Of a stretch of DNA of 64,000 bases, positions 21,001-33,519 are shown piece by piece. The stretch spans positions 3,410,001 to 3,474,000 of the forward strand of contig OZ218952.1 in assembly GCA_965112735.1 (NCBI GenBank). Reading direction: 5' to 3'. This stretch comes from Phaeosaccion multiseriatum. Its lineage: Eukaryota > Ochrophyta, other classes. Within the stretch, counting starts at the first letter, position 1; each line of letters begins with the position of its first letter. A model generated the notes under the pieces. It saw nothing but the letters and a program-made list of their open reading frames with translations, did not search any database and was not told the DNA's origin. Made by a program: the position numbers and the translations under genes.

Positions 21001-22297
21001 AGGAAGCAAGGAAGGAAGGAAGGAAGGAAGGAAGGAAAGAAGGAAGGAAGGAAGGAAGAACGAAAGAAAGGAAGGGAGGGGGGGGCAGCAAGGGGGGGGG
21101 GGGGGGAGGAGGGCTTTGCGGCTATTCTTCCCCACTCCTTGCGAGCCTTGCATGTCGAAATGTGATGCACAACACAAGAAAAGAAAGCAAGTGAACTGAA
21201 ACTCAACGCTTGGCTCCGCTTTCGTTCCCTGCGCCGAAAGGTGTATCTCCATCCACGACGAGAGCAATCCCACACACGGCTCCCTTCTGCGCAAGATTTC
21301 CAACTCCTCTCTTAGTGAGCTTTCCTGCCTCGCCTTCAGCGACCATCTCAACCTCGTCGCCAGCGGCTCTAGCGACGGCTCCATTGACTTATGGGACTTT
21401 ACCAGGTGCAAACACGAGGTGAGTTTCAGTTATATTTCGGTTTCGGTTTCGTAGACCTTACTCATGTCGATGATCCGACGACCACAAAGTACCGATAGCA
21501 GGGAAGGTGTGGCGCTCAGACTCGAATGTCTTCGTTTTGGTCATCTGCTTATGTATGCTTATGTATGACTCCCCTTCCTCACCGCGGCTCAGGGCACTTG
21601 CCAAGAGCTGCACCCAGGAGCCGTTACAAGCCTGGTCTTCCTAGAACCCTTTCCGGCGCTCGTTTCGGCGGACTTGGAGGGTAACTTTGCGCTGTGGGGT
21701 GTGCGACCCTCGAGGGCCAAGCTTCGTCTGCTGTCTCGATGGACCAATCCACCCGTCCTCGCTGGGTCACTCGCGCAGCAGCAGCAGTTGGTGATAGAGC
21801 AGGAGAGACTGGAGCGGCAGCGTCAGCAGGAGCAGCAGGAGCAGCAGGAGCAGGAGGAGGATAGTGAGGATAGTCAGGAGGAGGAAGGGGAGCAGCAGGA
21901 GAAGAAGAAGATGAAGAAGAACAAGAAGAAGAACAAGAAGAAGAACAAGAAGAGGAAGGAGGAGAAGGAGGACGAGGAGGAGGACGAGGAGGAGGACGAG
22001 AAGGAGGAGAGAAAGGATGTTGTTGTTGACGAGGAGGAGGGGGAGGAAGAGGAGGACAGAGTCAGCGTCTTGACTGGCTCCACTTATGGGACGAGACGAG
22101 GCAGGCGAAGGCGGCGGAGGAGGAGGGAGAGAGCAGCCAGCGGGGAGGCGGGCTTGCCTTCCCTCGTCCGATCTTCCGGGGCGACTTTGGATGATGACAA
22201 CAGTGACATTGATGATAGCGAAAGCAGTAGCAGTAGCAGCAGCGGAAGCAGTAGTAGTTGTGGTGGTAGTAGTCGTAGTAATAGTAGTAGTAGTAGC

Positions 22298-22371
<74 letters not shown>

Positions 22372-22602
22372 CAGTAGTAGTAGTAGTGATAGTGGTGGGA
22401 GAAGTAGTCTGGAATCGCTTGGGATAGCTTCCGGGTCTCACAGGAGTCTCGCGAGCTTGAGCGAGTCCATCGCAGCCGTGACCAGTACCGCAGATACACT
22501 CTCTCGGAGAAGGCAGAGGCGTTTGAGAGACAAGAGGAAGAGGAGGAGGGAGAGACGCCGCGCCAAGCGAGAGGCGGAAAGGGAGGGGAAGAAGAAGACG
22601 AA

Positions 22603-22637
<35 letters not shown>

Positions 22638-23561
22638 AGAAGAAGGAGAGTGGTCGTGTGTATATGCCTCCTCCGTGCCCAGCGGTGCGTCAAATGGTGT
22701 GGGCGGTGCATCGTGGAGGAGAGGGGGAGCTCACACCGGCAGAGCAGGCAGAGGCGGCAGAGATTCAGGCGCAGTACTCTCTGCAGGTGCAGCTGCTACA
22801 GATGGCAACAAACGCTCCTCCTCCGGGCACGAGCAGCGCGTCCGCCGCTACAGCCACCGCGGGAGGAGGGAAAGTGAGTGGGGGCGGGGGCCCTTGGTCT
22901 AACGGGGGTGGGGTGGTACGAGGAGGAGAGCCATCGACTGGAGGGAGTGGGGGGGGGCACGGTGGGTATGGAGGTAGCGGCGCTATTAGCAGTCATATGG
23001 GCAATGGCAGTCGCAGCCATGCGGGCAGTAGGCCAGAGGATATGGCAGTGGATGGAGCAAGAGAGGGAAGGGGAGGAAGTGCAGCCGATGCCCTGCGGGG
23101 AGTGAGCGGAAAGTTCCATCGAAGGTTTTCCCTCATCTCTGCAGCCGCTCAAGCAACGGCAGCGGCGGAGCTTCAGCAACTCGAGCATCTACAGCAGCAG
23201 CAGCAACAGCAGCCGCCCAAGCCGCAGCAGGAGACTGAGACGCCAGCTCCGGCAGCCTTCGTTCCAATGCCCCCAAGCTCGGGTGGGGGTGTGAGCGCGG
23301 GTGCGGGTACGAGTGTGGGCGGGCGGAGGCTGGTGAAGAAACCGTCGAAGGAAATGGATATGAAACCGTCGTTGGAAGTGGATATGGGGGATGCTCCTCT
23401 GATTCGCATTGCTGGAGCATCACCGCTGCTACAAGGGAGGGAGGGGGGTGTTGGTGATACAGGAGGAAGAGGAGCAGCGCGATGAGATCCGCCACGCGTC
23501 GACCGCGTCCTCTACTGTATCACTACTACCCTGGATGAGGGGCGTCAACGGAACGAGAGGA

Positions 23562-23592
<31 letters not shown>

Positions 23593-24879
23593 GAGGAGGA
23601 GGAGGTGGAGGAGGAGGAGGAGGGGGGAGCAAGCGAGGCAATGTTAACCACACATTCTACAAGGACTTTGGGGCCAGGCTCGAGGTGAGGGAGGGAGGGA
23701 AGGATTGGCGTGTCAGACTTGGCCTTGCCTAGGAGGGCCTTCTGGTTGACGGCTGTGGGCTCAACGGCTGAACGCTTCCTGCCTCTCTCGTCTGGGTCCG
23801 TCTCTTGTCCCTCCCCCCCCCCCCTCTCCCCCCTCCTCCTCCTCCTCCTCCTCCTCCTCCTCCTCCTCCTCCTCCTCCTCCTCCTCCTCCTCCTCCTCCT
23901 CCTCCTCCTCCTCCTCCTCCTCCTCCTCCTCCTCCTCCTCCTCCTCCTCCTCCTCCTCCTCCTCCTCCTCCTCCTCCTCCTCCTCCTCCTCCTCCTCCTC
24001 CTCCTCCTCCTCCTCCTCCTCCTCCTCCTCCTCCTCCTCCTCCTCCTCCTCCTCCTCCTCCTCCTCCTCCTCCTCCTCCTCCTCCTCCTCCTCCTCCTCC
24101 TCCTCCTCCTCCTCCTCCTCCTCCTCCTCCTCCTCCTCCTCCTCCTCCTCCTCCTCCTCCTCCTCCTCCTCCTCCTCCTCCTCCTCCTCCTCCTCCTCCT
24201 CCTCCTCCTCCTCCTCCTCCTCCTCCTCCTCCTCCTCCTCCTCCTCCTCCTCCTCCTCCTCCTCCTCCTCCTCCTCCTCCTCCTCCTCCTCCTCCTCCTC
24301 CTCCTCCTCCTCCTCCTCCTCCTCCTCCTCCTCCTCCTCCTCCTCCTCCTCCTCCTCCTCCTCCTCCTCCTCCTCCTCCTCCTCCTCCTCCTCCTCCTCC
24401 TCCTCCTCCTCCTCCTCCTCCTCTGTCCTCCTCCTCTGTCCTCCTCCTCTGTCCTCCTCCACACCACTACACCGCACATACAGGCAACGTTCAGAAAGTA
24501 CTTTGGCGTAGGGCTATCTCCGGAGCTCGAGCAAATGGGCAGCAGTATGGGCGATGGGAGCACCACCAGCACAACCACAAGCGCAGCAGTTGGTGATACA
24601 GCAGCAGGAGCAGGCAGCCCCGCCGAGCAGGCGTACCGAGGGTCCTACAACACAAACGCGGAAACCCTCTCTGCCCTGATGCAGGAGAAGCTTCGCCCCT
24701 GCCGACCGGCCGCCCTTGCCAAGTTGGTGATCTACGCTGCCGACGAGAGAGGCAAGCTCAGAAGTTGGGACCTGCGGCCTATTTTAGAGGCGCTGGAGCA
24801 CGAGCTCGGGGCGGGCCCCCTGGGGATGGCACCTCTGCCCGCGCCTTTCTCTACGCAAAATGCCTTTGCCAGCTGCAGG

Positions 24880-24919
<40 letters not shown>

Positions 24920-26409
24920 TGGGTGGGTGAGCGAGCCCACGTTTGCGGTGTTTATGTGTCCCATACTTTGAGATGCATAGGACAATGGACAATGGACAAT
25001 GGACAATGGACAATGGACATCTGTCCTTATGCTGTATGATTCAGGACCTGGAAAAGAAGAGAAAGAGGGGATCAGCGGCCCTTTCGTTGCCATTTGTGAG
25101 CTGATGCTTGTGTAAAGCTTCCTCCCCCCCCCCCTCTCATGCACCAGGCCCCACCCCAGTCACTGCCTCACACATCTCTCTCCCTACATGTTGTCGTCGT
25201 CCCTTCTCTCTTTGCTCTCTCTCTTTCTCTCTCTGTCTCTCCCACTCTGATCAGCATCGACGCCTCAGATATTCTGACCAAGGCTCGCAGCTCAGTGCTG
25301 GCGGGGGTGAGTGATGCTGAGTAGTGGTGGAGTAGAGAGGAGGGGAATGTGAGTTTCAGGACAGTCAGTGTCACGGCATGACAGTGAGTAGTGAGTGTCA
25401 GGACAGTGAGTAGTCATGAGGGGAGAGGGGAGAGGGATGGAGAGCGAAATGCGCCCCTCCTTGCCCTCCCTCACTATCCGCTCTTCTTCACAGCTGCACC
25501 TGACACGGCCCCTCCCCTCCCCCCTACCATTCACTGCCATCCACTGCCATCCACTGCCATTCACTGCCATCCACTGCCACACGGCCCCGCCCTTCCCTGT
25601 GTATGATGTCGTTGGACCCACCCTCCCCCCCTTCAACAGACGCAGGAGCAGTGGGAGGAGCGCGGGCGGGCCCGTACTCTGCGTTGCCCCTCCTTAAGCG
25701 GTCTACACCGTCCCGAGGCCGCTGCCGCTGCGAGGAGAAGATCGGTCATCGGTCAGCTCAGCATGGCCACGGGGAGACGGAGAGCAAGCCTCATGGGAGG
25801 AGGAGGAGGAGCCACGGCGATGGAAGATGCAGCAGCAGCAGTAGCCGCCGTAGCAGCAGCAGCAGCCGCGGGTGGTGATACGTCAGCAGCAGGAGTGGGT
25901 GGTGCAGCAGTTGGTGATTCAGGAGGGGCAGGGTCGACGGCAATGGCCCAGGCAACTTGCGTGGCGGAGTGGCAGGCGCACAGAGGAGCGATCTTGGGGC
26001 TAACGCTAATCGATCACTCATCCGCAGCCCTCGCTTCCACGGCCACGGACTGCCTGGTAAAGCTGTGGAGCTTCGATGGAGCGCCACTGGGTACGCTCAG
26101 ACAGGCCAACAGCACCGAAGGGGCAGGAGGGGAAGGAGGAGGAGGAGGAGGAGGAGGAGGAGGAGGAGGAGGAGGAGGAGGAGGAGGAGGAGGGGGGGGA
26201 GGAGGAGGAGAAGGGGAAGAAGCAGATGGTTTTGCACAGCCTCGGAAGGATTCTACGGCTACTGAAGCGGAAGGGGCGGTTGCCCGAGGAGCGGCTGCGG
26301 GGGCTGCAGCGGGAGGGGACACAGCAGGCACCGGACTGCCCATGCAAAGAGAAGGGGAGGGAGGGGTTGAGAGCGGGAGCTTGCGTACGAGCGGACCACC
26401 GCCGGCAGC

Positions 26410-26441
<32 letters not shown>

Positions 26442-27430
26442 CATATGGGCAGGAGCAGGAGCAGGAGCAGCAGCAGGCATATGGGCAGCAACCACCTTGG
26501 CGTTTCAGAGTGGACAAGGAGCCGTCGGAGCGGAGAAAGAGGGACAGAGCGAGGGAGGTGTGCAAGAGGGTTGTGTTTGTCAAGTCGGACGGAAAGGGCG
26601 GAGGGCGTGCGAGAGGAGGAGGAGGGGAGAGGGCCGCAGCAGCGCGGAGGTGGAGGGAGGGTGGGAGGGGAGAACCCGACCTTGCAGCGACTGTAGGCGA
26701 TGGTGCACCGGGGGGGGGGGTGAGTGGCACTTCCAACAGACAGCGGTGGGAGCGCAGTATGTTGGAGAGGGAGCTGCAGCTGCAGCAGCAGGAGCAACTC
26801 AAGCGGCAGCAGTCGGCCATGTCGCTTCTTCCTCGACAAGTCAAAAGCGTAATGATGGGCACGAGGAAGGACTGGGGCAAGATTCAGGCCAACCGAGGGG
26901 CGGGGGTGACCAAGGAAGCCGAGGCACAGCTGGCCACATTCACTCTGCTGCAGCAGCAGGAGGAGGAGAGGGGGGGCGGGGGCGAGGGCGGGGGCTTAGA
27001 GCAGAAGAGACACGACAAGGACAAGAGAAGAGGAGGAGGAGGAGGAGGAGGAGGAGGAGGAGGAGGAGGAGGAGGAGGCGATGCGCTTCCCGCTGCCTCC
27101 ATGGACAAAGATCACATCAAGACGCTCATAACGAAGGACTTGGAGCGGGCGGACTCAGTGGAGGCCAAGCGTCAGCTGGTGGTAGTGGGCGGGCGTCTGG
27201 TACCCAAGCTAGACCTCATGCCCCCCGGGGGTCGGCAGGAGCGAGAAGACCATCTGCGCAGCACCCTCGACCGCCGAACACTCTTCCGCGAGCCCGTGAC
27301 GAGGGAGACGGCGGGGAGGAGCGCCAGGGGCAAGCTTGCCCGCTGGGGGGAGGGTGATGGAGGAGGAGGGCGGGGGGGGAGAGGAAGCGAAAGACACTCT
27401 TCCGTCCGTCAGAGCCTCTCCGCAAGATGA
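14825..27430 (+). CDS. Large EF-hand / WD40-repeat protein (WDR49/WDR64-like)
   Basis: Supported exons: 14825..15274, 15614..15810, 16661..16787, 17062..17202, 17581..17697, 18308..18460, 18780..18875, 19238..19380, 19594..20182, 20416..20550, 20724..20875, 21241..21418, 21593..about 23400, ..23684, 24484..24878, 25255..25306, 25640..27430. The N-terminus is acidic, followed by an EF-hand ([13 protein letters not shown]). Two WD40 propeller blocks follow, with blades such as [43 protein letters not shown] and, near the end, [13 protein letters not shown]. Proteins of this build are mostly cilium or cytoskeleton associated, but that is inference. Exon 9 carries a poly-Gly insert (19700-19960) inside a blade. 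Exon 13 carries Glu/Lys and poly-Ser (AGT)n tracts. The coding frame changes between 23300 and 23480 by a junction I could not fix. Confidence 0.82.
15811..16050 (+). repeat. 33-bp minisatellite in WD40-gene intron 2
   Basis: About seven units (GGGAGTATGTCAAG[C/G]ATATC then ATACGTAT and G/A-CTAG) alternate in two subtypes, making a 66-bp higher-order period. Each unit contains the palindrome ATACGTAT. A GGAGA-rich tract follows to about 16350. Confidence 0.9.
17840..18300 (+). repeat. Imperfect (CA)n tract in WD40-gene intron
   Basis: CACACA interrupted by CCC, CG and CAT, about 460 bp, occupying the 3' part of the intron before the acceptor at 18307. Confidence 0.9.
20876..21060 (+). repeat. 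GGGA then GGAA purine tract after a donor site
   Basis: Starts directly after the donor GTAAGA of the exon ending at 20875: (GGGA)n followed by (GGAA)n with occasional GCAA, purine-only for about 180 bp. Confidence 0.9.
22228..22390 (+). repeat. (AGT/AGC)n coding repeat, poly-Ser
   Basis: In frame within exon 13 of the WD40 gene, coding for about 45 Ser residues with a few Gly, Cys and Arg interruptions. Confidence 0.9.
23832..24421 (+). repeat. Perfect (CCT)n microsatellite, about 590 bp
   Basis: About 197 uninterrupted CCT units, then three TGTCCTCCTCC variants, inside the WD40-gene intron 23685..24483. All six frames are open across it (poly-Pro, Leu, Ser, Gly, Glu, Arg), so ORFs here are artefacts. 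Confidence 0.98.
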
Positions 27431-28099
27431 TGCCTTCCTTCCTTCGTGGTAGGGAGGCATATGGGCAGGCATATGGGCAGGCGTATGGGTAGGCACATGG
27501 GTAGGCATATGGGCAGGCATATGGGCAGGCATATGGGCAGGCATATGGGCAGGCGTATGGTGAGCAGGTAGGCTCAAGGACAAGAACAGGGGTTTGCCAC
27601 AGTCCAGCCACAGCAATCAGAAAAAGTAGCACCGTTCGCCGTTCGCCTATTTCAACCACAGGTGCACAGCAAGCGAAAAGATATTCAACACTCAACTCAA
27701 CTCCAGCGCTAGGCTTTGGGGAAGGGTATTATCGTATTATCGGCTCTTGGTCGTCCAAGCAGCGAAGCAAGCTGGGGAAGTAAGCAGCGAAGCAATCGAA
27801 AGCAAGGCATTGAGTGTAGCGAAGTGCATGGGCTCTCTCTCTCTCTGTCTCTTCACAGAGTCGAAGGAGGATGGAATGAATAACTCGACGTACTGTATTG
27901 TGAGGCCTAAATTGACTGACTTTTGTTCTTTCAAAATTAATGTCTTGAGGAGCAGCCCCGTGGCCGTGCCTGTGAGCACTCCCTTCCGTGGACCTCCACC
28001 CCCTCTTGCACATGATTCAGAGGCACCTGTATGTATCGGTCTGGCAGCGTACCGATCTACTGGCCGTGCGCCTGCCTGCCCATATGCCTGACTGCCGTT
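27431..28099. other. Convergent intergenic region with a 12-bp minisatellite
   Basis: Between the 3' ends of the WD40 gene (+) and the low-complexity gene (-). A 12-mer GCATATGGGCAG/GCGTATGGGCAG repeats about nine times at 27456-27562. The remainder is A/T-richer and shows no gene. Confidence 0.7.
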
Positions 28100-28684
28100 T
28101 CACATGAGAATGCGCGACGCGCTGTCCCAAGGGTCGACTTTCCCACTCCCGTGCTGCATGGATATCTGCATCGCGACCTCTTTATCTGCCGCGTCGTCAT
28201 TTGTTGAGAGCACTTGCTCCTTGATGAGGCGGCCGACAGATCCCAAGAGGAAATTCTTCTCCCCTCGTCTTCCCCCTCCTCCCCCATGCACTCCTCCTAG
28301 TCCCCCGCTTCCTCCCCCCCCCCCTCCTCCACCACCACCACCACCACCACCACCTCCTCCTCCTCCTCCTCCAGCTGCTGCTGCTGCTGCTGCTCCGCCT
28401 CCTTCTCCTTCTCTTTTTGCTCCGCCCAGCAGCTCCGTCACGACTCTCCTCACCTGTTGGTGATTCGAAGTGTACACACACATCCACGCGCGCACGCACG
28501 CACGCACGCATGCACACGCACACGCACGCACGCATGCACACGCATATGGGTCGGGAGGGCGTTGAGACGGGAGGTCAGAAGGAAAGGCAGAAATCATGCA
28601 CGCATCCACCCACGCAGACAAATACACATACACACACACACCCCCACACACACACACATACACACATGCACACATGCACACACA

Positions 28685-28747
<63 letters not shown>

Positions 28748-30626
28748 ACACACACACACCTGTGCCTTGGCGCTGTCCAGCAAGTGCTTGAGCCAATCCG
28801 CCTCCGAGAAGTGCGGCATAGCGGGGTGGAAGGCGTAGACCGCAGAGAGAAGCTTCACGAAAGCCGCGGGCAGCAGGCTGTTGTCGGCCACACGCAGGGA
28901 TGCCTCGGCGCCACCTAGCGCCTGATGTCATTGAGTGTGCGTGTGTATGTGTGTGTGTATGTGTGTATGTGTGTATGTGTGTGTGTGTGTGTGTGTGTGT
29001 TGTGTGCGAGTGTGTGTGTGTGTGTGTGCGTGTGTGTATGTGTGTATGTGTGTATGTGTGTATGTGTGTATGTGTGTATGTGTGCATATGTGTATGTGTG
29101 TATGTATGTGTGTGTGTGGGTGGGGGTGGGGGTGGGGGGGTGGGTTTGGGTGGATGGGTGCCAACAACGGGGTGAGTGGGTGGGTGGGGCAAAGAGAGCT
29201 GAGAAGTTGACCGACACGATCCAAGCTCTTGACAGCGCTCCTGAGCGTGACTATGTACGTGAGTATGCAAGTACGTGCGCTGCGTACACCCCCCCCTTGA
29301 ACAGACGCAAACCCTCCTAACATCGAGCGCCTCTCCTCTCATCACGCATGCATGCACCACGCACACACGCACGCACGCACGCACCGTGAAGATGCGTAGG
29401 AGGTCCCGGGCCTGCACCGAGTGGGACAGCGCCTCCCACTGCCTTAGGAACTGCTCCAGGGGGGTGCGAGTGGCATGCAGCCCCCCATGGTGGTGCCCAG
29501 ATCCCTCCCCTCCTCCTCCCCCTTCACCACCCCCTCCGTCTTCTCCTCCTTCCCCTCCTTCTCTTCCTTCTCCTCCTTCTCCTCCTCCTCCTCCTCCTCC
29601 TCCTCCTCCTCCTCCTCCTCCTCCTCCTCCTCCTCCTCCTCCTCCTCCTCCTCCTCCTCCTCCTCCTCCTCCTCCTCCTCCTCCTCCTCCTCCTCCTCCT
29701 CCTCCTCCTCCTCCTCCTCCTCCTCCTCCTCCTCCTCCTCCTCCTCCTCCTCCTCCTCCTCCTCCTCCTCCCTCTCCTCCTCCTCCTCCTCCTCCTCCTC
29801 CTCCTCCTCCTCCTCCTGCGCCTTCTCCTTCGGCACCAACACCGCCGTGGTCATGGTCGTGTTCTCTCCTGCCGATGGCCAAATCCTGGGCGTAGAGATC
29901 AATCTCAAGCCTAGCCACATGAGGCACATCGAGCACACCAAACGCGTCATGCAGGCGAACGCACGCGTCTTCGATCTGCCGCTGAGTCACCGCACAGGCA
30001 AAGGCCGTTGCAGAAGCAGGAGAAGAAAGCCCTTGCTCTTTCCCTCCTCCCCCTCCTCCTCCTCCTCCTCCTCCTCCCCCTCCTCCTCCTCCTCCTCCTC
30101 CTCCTCCTCCTCCTCCTCCTCCTCCTCCTCCTCCTCCTCCTCCTCCTCCTCCTCCTCCTCCTCCACCACCACCACCACCAGGACCCGCAGCAGCGCCCAG
30201 CACACCGACACGCGGGAGGTGGTGAGGAGTACGGGAAGATGCTTGCTGTCGAGGAGCAGCGAGGGGGGCGCTGATCAGCTTGCTTTGCTTCTTCTCCTTC
30301 TTGTCCTGGTTTGCTTTGTACAGCTCGAGCACCCTCCGCCAACGGTCTTCCCCGTCCCCTGCTGCCTTTTGAGAGTGGGTCTTGCGATACACAGCACTTC
30401 CCTCCCCTTCCCCTCCTCCTTTTGCGATTCCCAATGAGAGGGCTTTTTGCTGATGCGCGACGTCGTGGCTGCTCGGTGTCAGGACAGGGGAGAGGGAAGT
30501 AGAAGGCGTGAGGAGAGGGGAGGGGAGGTTGCTTGTTGTCGTATGTCGCCGGTGTGTGGACAGATCTGGCCTGATGCGGCGGTTGATTGAGCGGGAGCCT
30601 TTGCTTCTCCATGGTGAGAGAGAGCC

Positions 30627-30664
<38 letters not shown>

Positions 30665-31138
30665 TACAACCGAGAGAGAGTAGGGAGGCTCAACCCTCCA
30701 CCCCCTCACGCCTCTCCCCTGTTCTCCCCCTTACATCCTCAAGGCCTCTCTCCTCTAATCCCCCTCACCCCCTCACCCACTCACCTGCCGCTGCCGAGTG
30801 CCATCGCCGACGGTGCCAGAGGCTTGCGCATCACCCCCAACAACCTCTCTGTCTGCTTGGCCACCTTGCGTGCGCCGCTGCTATGGTAGTGCCTTCTTAT
30901 GCCCCCACTTTGGCCATTGCCATTGCCTCTTTGTGCCGATCCTGACGCGAACGATACACCTGCGTAGCTGTTGTTACCCTCTCCCTCTCCATGCCCTCCT
31001 CCACCCCCATTCGGCCGTCTCCTCTTGCTCTTGTGGGTCCTTCTGGTGGCCACTGTTTCTGCGTGGGTAGTGGCGGAGGAGGAGTAACCGCTCCGATGCG
31101 TCCCCAGTGACGACGTTGAGGACTGCTGCTCCTGCTGC

Positions 31139-31171
<33 letters not shown>

Positions 31172-31939
31172 ATCATCAACTGCTGTGCGTAGAACCCATC
31201 TTCCAGGAACTTGCAGGAAGCCCCCGCCAGAAACGAAGCAAGCGAGCCCGCATCATCACCCCCCCCTCCCTCCTGCCTCCCTTCGGTAAGGACCCCTTGC
31301 AGGGAAGCCAGGTCCATGCTCATGAGTCCAACACTCTCCGGCCTTGGACAGCCCAATCGGAGAGCCACAGGGGCGTCGGTCCAATGCTCTAACAACCCCT
31401 CCCCGTGCCGATCGGCAAGGCTGGGCAGGTTGATCTTATCCACCAGCCCGCCCCCTCGGAGCAGCATCATCTTCGGTCGCTGCTGTACCACCAACTGCTG
31501 CTGCTGCTGCTGCTCGTGTTGCCGTTGAGGGCTTTCGGTAATGCCTCCACGACTTCCCTCCCGGCTAGGACGGGCTGGGGGCTGGACTCCTACTGATGGA
31601 GCTCCAGCATCGGGCCGCTGTCGCCTCCTGGGGGGTGCCTCCCCCCCCCCCCCCCTCTTCTCCTTCCTTCTTTGTTGCTATTGCCAACCCCCCCAACGAG
31701 GGAAGGGAGTGTGAGGACCGACATGTCGTCACCCTCGTCCCCCCCTCCACCCCCTGGGCTCTGCCTCTGCTTCTGCGGCTGCCCCTGTCTATGTCTTTTG
31801 TCGTCCTTTCCTTCCTTGGTCGACAATCTTCGCCGGTTTGCCCCCCCTGCATTCTGCGGTAGAGTGGTGCCGCTGGAAGAAATGCTTCGCGGTTCCCTAG
31901 GTTTCTCCTCCAAAGATGACAATCCTCCTCCTCCTCCTC

Positions 31940-31973
<34 letters not shown>

Positions 31974-33101
31974 TCCTCTTTTCCCCTTTCTCAACTCCCT
32001 CCTCTTGTCCCGCTCTGTATCTCGAGCCTCCCTCTGCTGCTGGCGTTTCCTCCTCTCCTCCTGCTGTCTTAACTTCACCCCCCGCACGCGCGCTTTAGCA
32101 TGCTCTTCTGGCGAAGAACGCGAAGACAGCAAGGCCGGTCGAGAGGAGGAGGAGTCGCCGTCTCTCTTGCGAGTACAAGTAGAAGTAGATGCAGCAGCTT
32201 TACTACCACCATCTACATCATCATCAGCGGCGGTGGTGGTAGCAGCGAGGGCCGGGGACCGGCCGTGAACAACAGCGGCCGAGAGGGCAGCAGCCGCGGC
32301 AATCTGCGGATACATGTTTGCAAACTTGTTGGCAGTGACCCGCTGCAGCAACTTGCCCTTGTGGTTCTGCACAAAGCTGGAGCTCTCAATTCGCGCCTGG
32401 TTGGCCCTTGTCGTGAACATACATCGCTTCTCCAGAGAGAGCATGAGCCGCTCTCGTTCGTCCTGGAGGCGCTGTCTGCGCGCCTCCATCTCCCCCACGA
32501 CGGCCTTGAGCAGCAGCAGCTTGTCATCATTAGAGGGAAGTGAGTTGAGCGTCTTATGTAGGTGCCAGGACCCGTGCCTCTCCATTGGGGCCATTGCCTT
32601 GGCCTGACGTATCCACGCCGAGATTTCTGCCTCCAAACGTCTCCGTCGGTCCAGGATCATCAGGGCATTGCTGGCCGCCACCGCCCCAGATACCTGCAGC
32701 CCATTTCCTCCGGCAGCTACTGCTACTGCGGTGGCGGCGGCGGCTGCTGCTGCTGCTGCGGCTGCTCCTGCTCCTTCCACTTCATCGGCTTTGCCCCCTC
32801 CAGCCTCTCCTTCCCCGTTTCCCTTCCGTCTCCTCCCATTCTCCCCCCCCCCTCCATCCGACTCGGCGTCTTCGTCCTCGCCTCCTGCAGCAATTTTAGC
32901 CGCCCTCTTCCTAGCAGCAAGGGCGCTCACTGCCGCAGGCTGGAATGTCCGAAGGTTGTACGTGAATCTGATGTCCTTCTTGGCCCCTCCCAATCGGCCC
33001 CTCTTCCCGCCTACGCCGGCGAGGACAGCTTTGCTGACCCCTCCGTGAGTAGCACCACCCACGCTGCTCATCGCCGAGGACACTGCCGGAAAACTGGGCA
33101 T
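28100..33101 (-). CDS. Uncharacterised low-complexity, coiled-coil protein
   Basis: Candidate multi-exon gene from ATG 33101. The first long exon runs to about 30786 and ends with donor GTGAGT. A second large exon lies at about 30475..29389, then 28921..28760 and 28453..28100 (stop). Two overlapping frames in the first exon meet at a C14 tract (31637-31650), where a one-base change would make them continuous. Visible parts: a basic start, an Ala/Gly/acidic linker, a coiled coil (RRRRLEAEISAWIRQAKA, EMEARRQRLQDERERLMLSL), a Gln run, then WRRVLELYKANQDKKEKK. Long (GGA)n tracts coding poly-Gly follow, and finally helical C-terminal segments (RTPLEQFLRQWEALSHSVQ, LLPAAFVKLLSAVYAFHP, RRVVTELLGG). 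No known domain is recognised. The conserved-looking C-terminal exons argue for a real gene, but exon 2 boundaries are uncertain. Confidence 0.5.
28666..29120. repeat. (CA)n and (TG)n tracts in two introns
   Basis: (CA)n at about 28620-28760 and (TG)n at about 28937-29118 lie on either side of exon 28760..28921 of the low-complexity gene. Confidence 0.9.
29579..29816. repeat. (CCT)n tract, about 240 bp
   Basis: Nearly perfect. Read on the minus strand it is (GGA)n and would code poly-Gly in the low-complexity gene. A second tract of about 115 bp lies at 30048-30163. Confidence 0.95.
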
Positions 33102-33435
33102 TTTCACCCCAAGGCCGCAATCACCTCGGCTGATGTTGCTGACGGCGAATCTCTTCGTTCTCTGATTTTCATTTAACAGCAACGTTGCCCCCCCCTCCTG
33201 CTCCTGCCGTCTGCTTTCTCCCCGCCCCGTCCCCTGTCCATCCTTCCCATCGGCCCAGAGTGGCACTTGTTCCCGCCATAAGCTACTGCTGGAGTTTGGC
33301 CACCCCTGCCGACCTCCGTCCCAGCTCGCCCTCCAGAAATCAAAAATCGTAACTGTAAGTCCGGCGGCGGTGAATGATGACAAACAAATATAACCCTTTT
33401 TTTCAGCTTTTTTTATTATTTTACCTGCTGCTGGT

Positions 33436-33479
33436 GGTGGTGGTGGTGGTGGTGGTGGTGGTGGTGGTGGTGGTGGTGG
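33436..33479 (+). repeat. (GGT)n microsatellite
   Basis: About 14 GGT units in the short spacer between two minus-strand genes. Confidence 0.9.
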
Positions 33480-33519
33480 GCTTGCTGCACATGATATGTG
33501 CCCTCTCTCCTTCCCTGTC

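Noticed and set aside
22874-23144. Intron GTGAGT...CTCTGCAG inside exon 13 of the WD40 gene
   Set aside because: The length would correct the later frame change, but the new frame meets a stop near 23290, before the next supported segment.
23526-24930. Very long poly-Arg, poly-Glu, poly-Leu and poly-Pro ORFs
   Set aside because: All six frames are open through the (CCT)n tract, which lies inside an intron of the WD40 gene.
28575-30665. A single 696-aa poly-Gly and Cys/Val ORF
   Set aside because: The Cys/Val part is a (TG)n intron tract. Only segments around 29389-30475 carry protein-like sequence, which I placed as one exon of the low-complexity gene.
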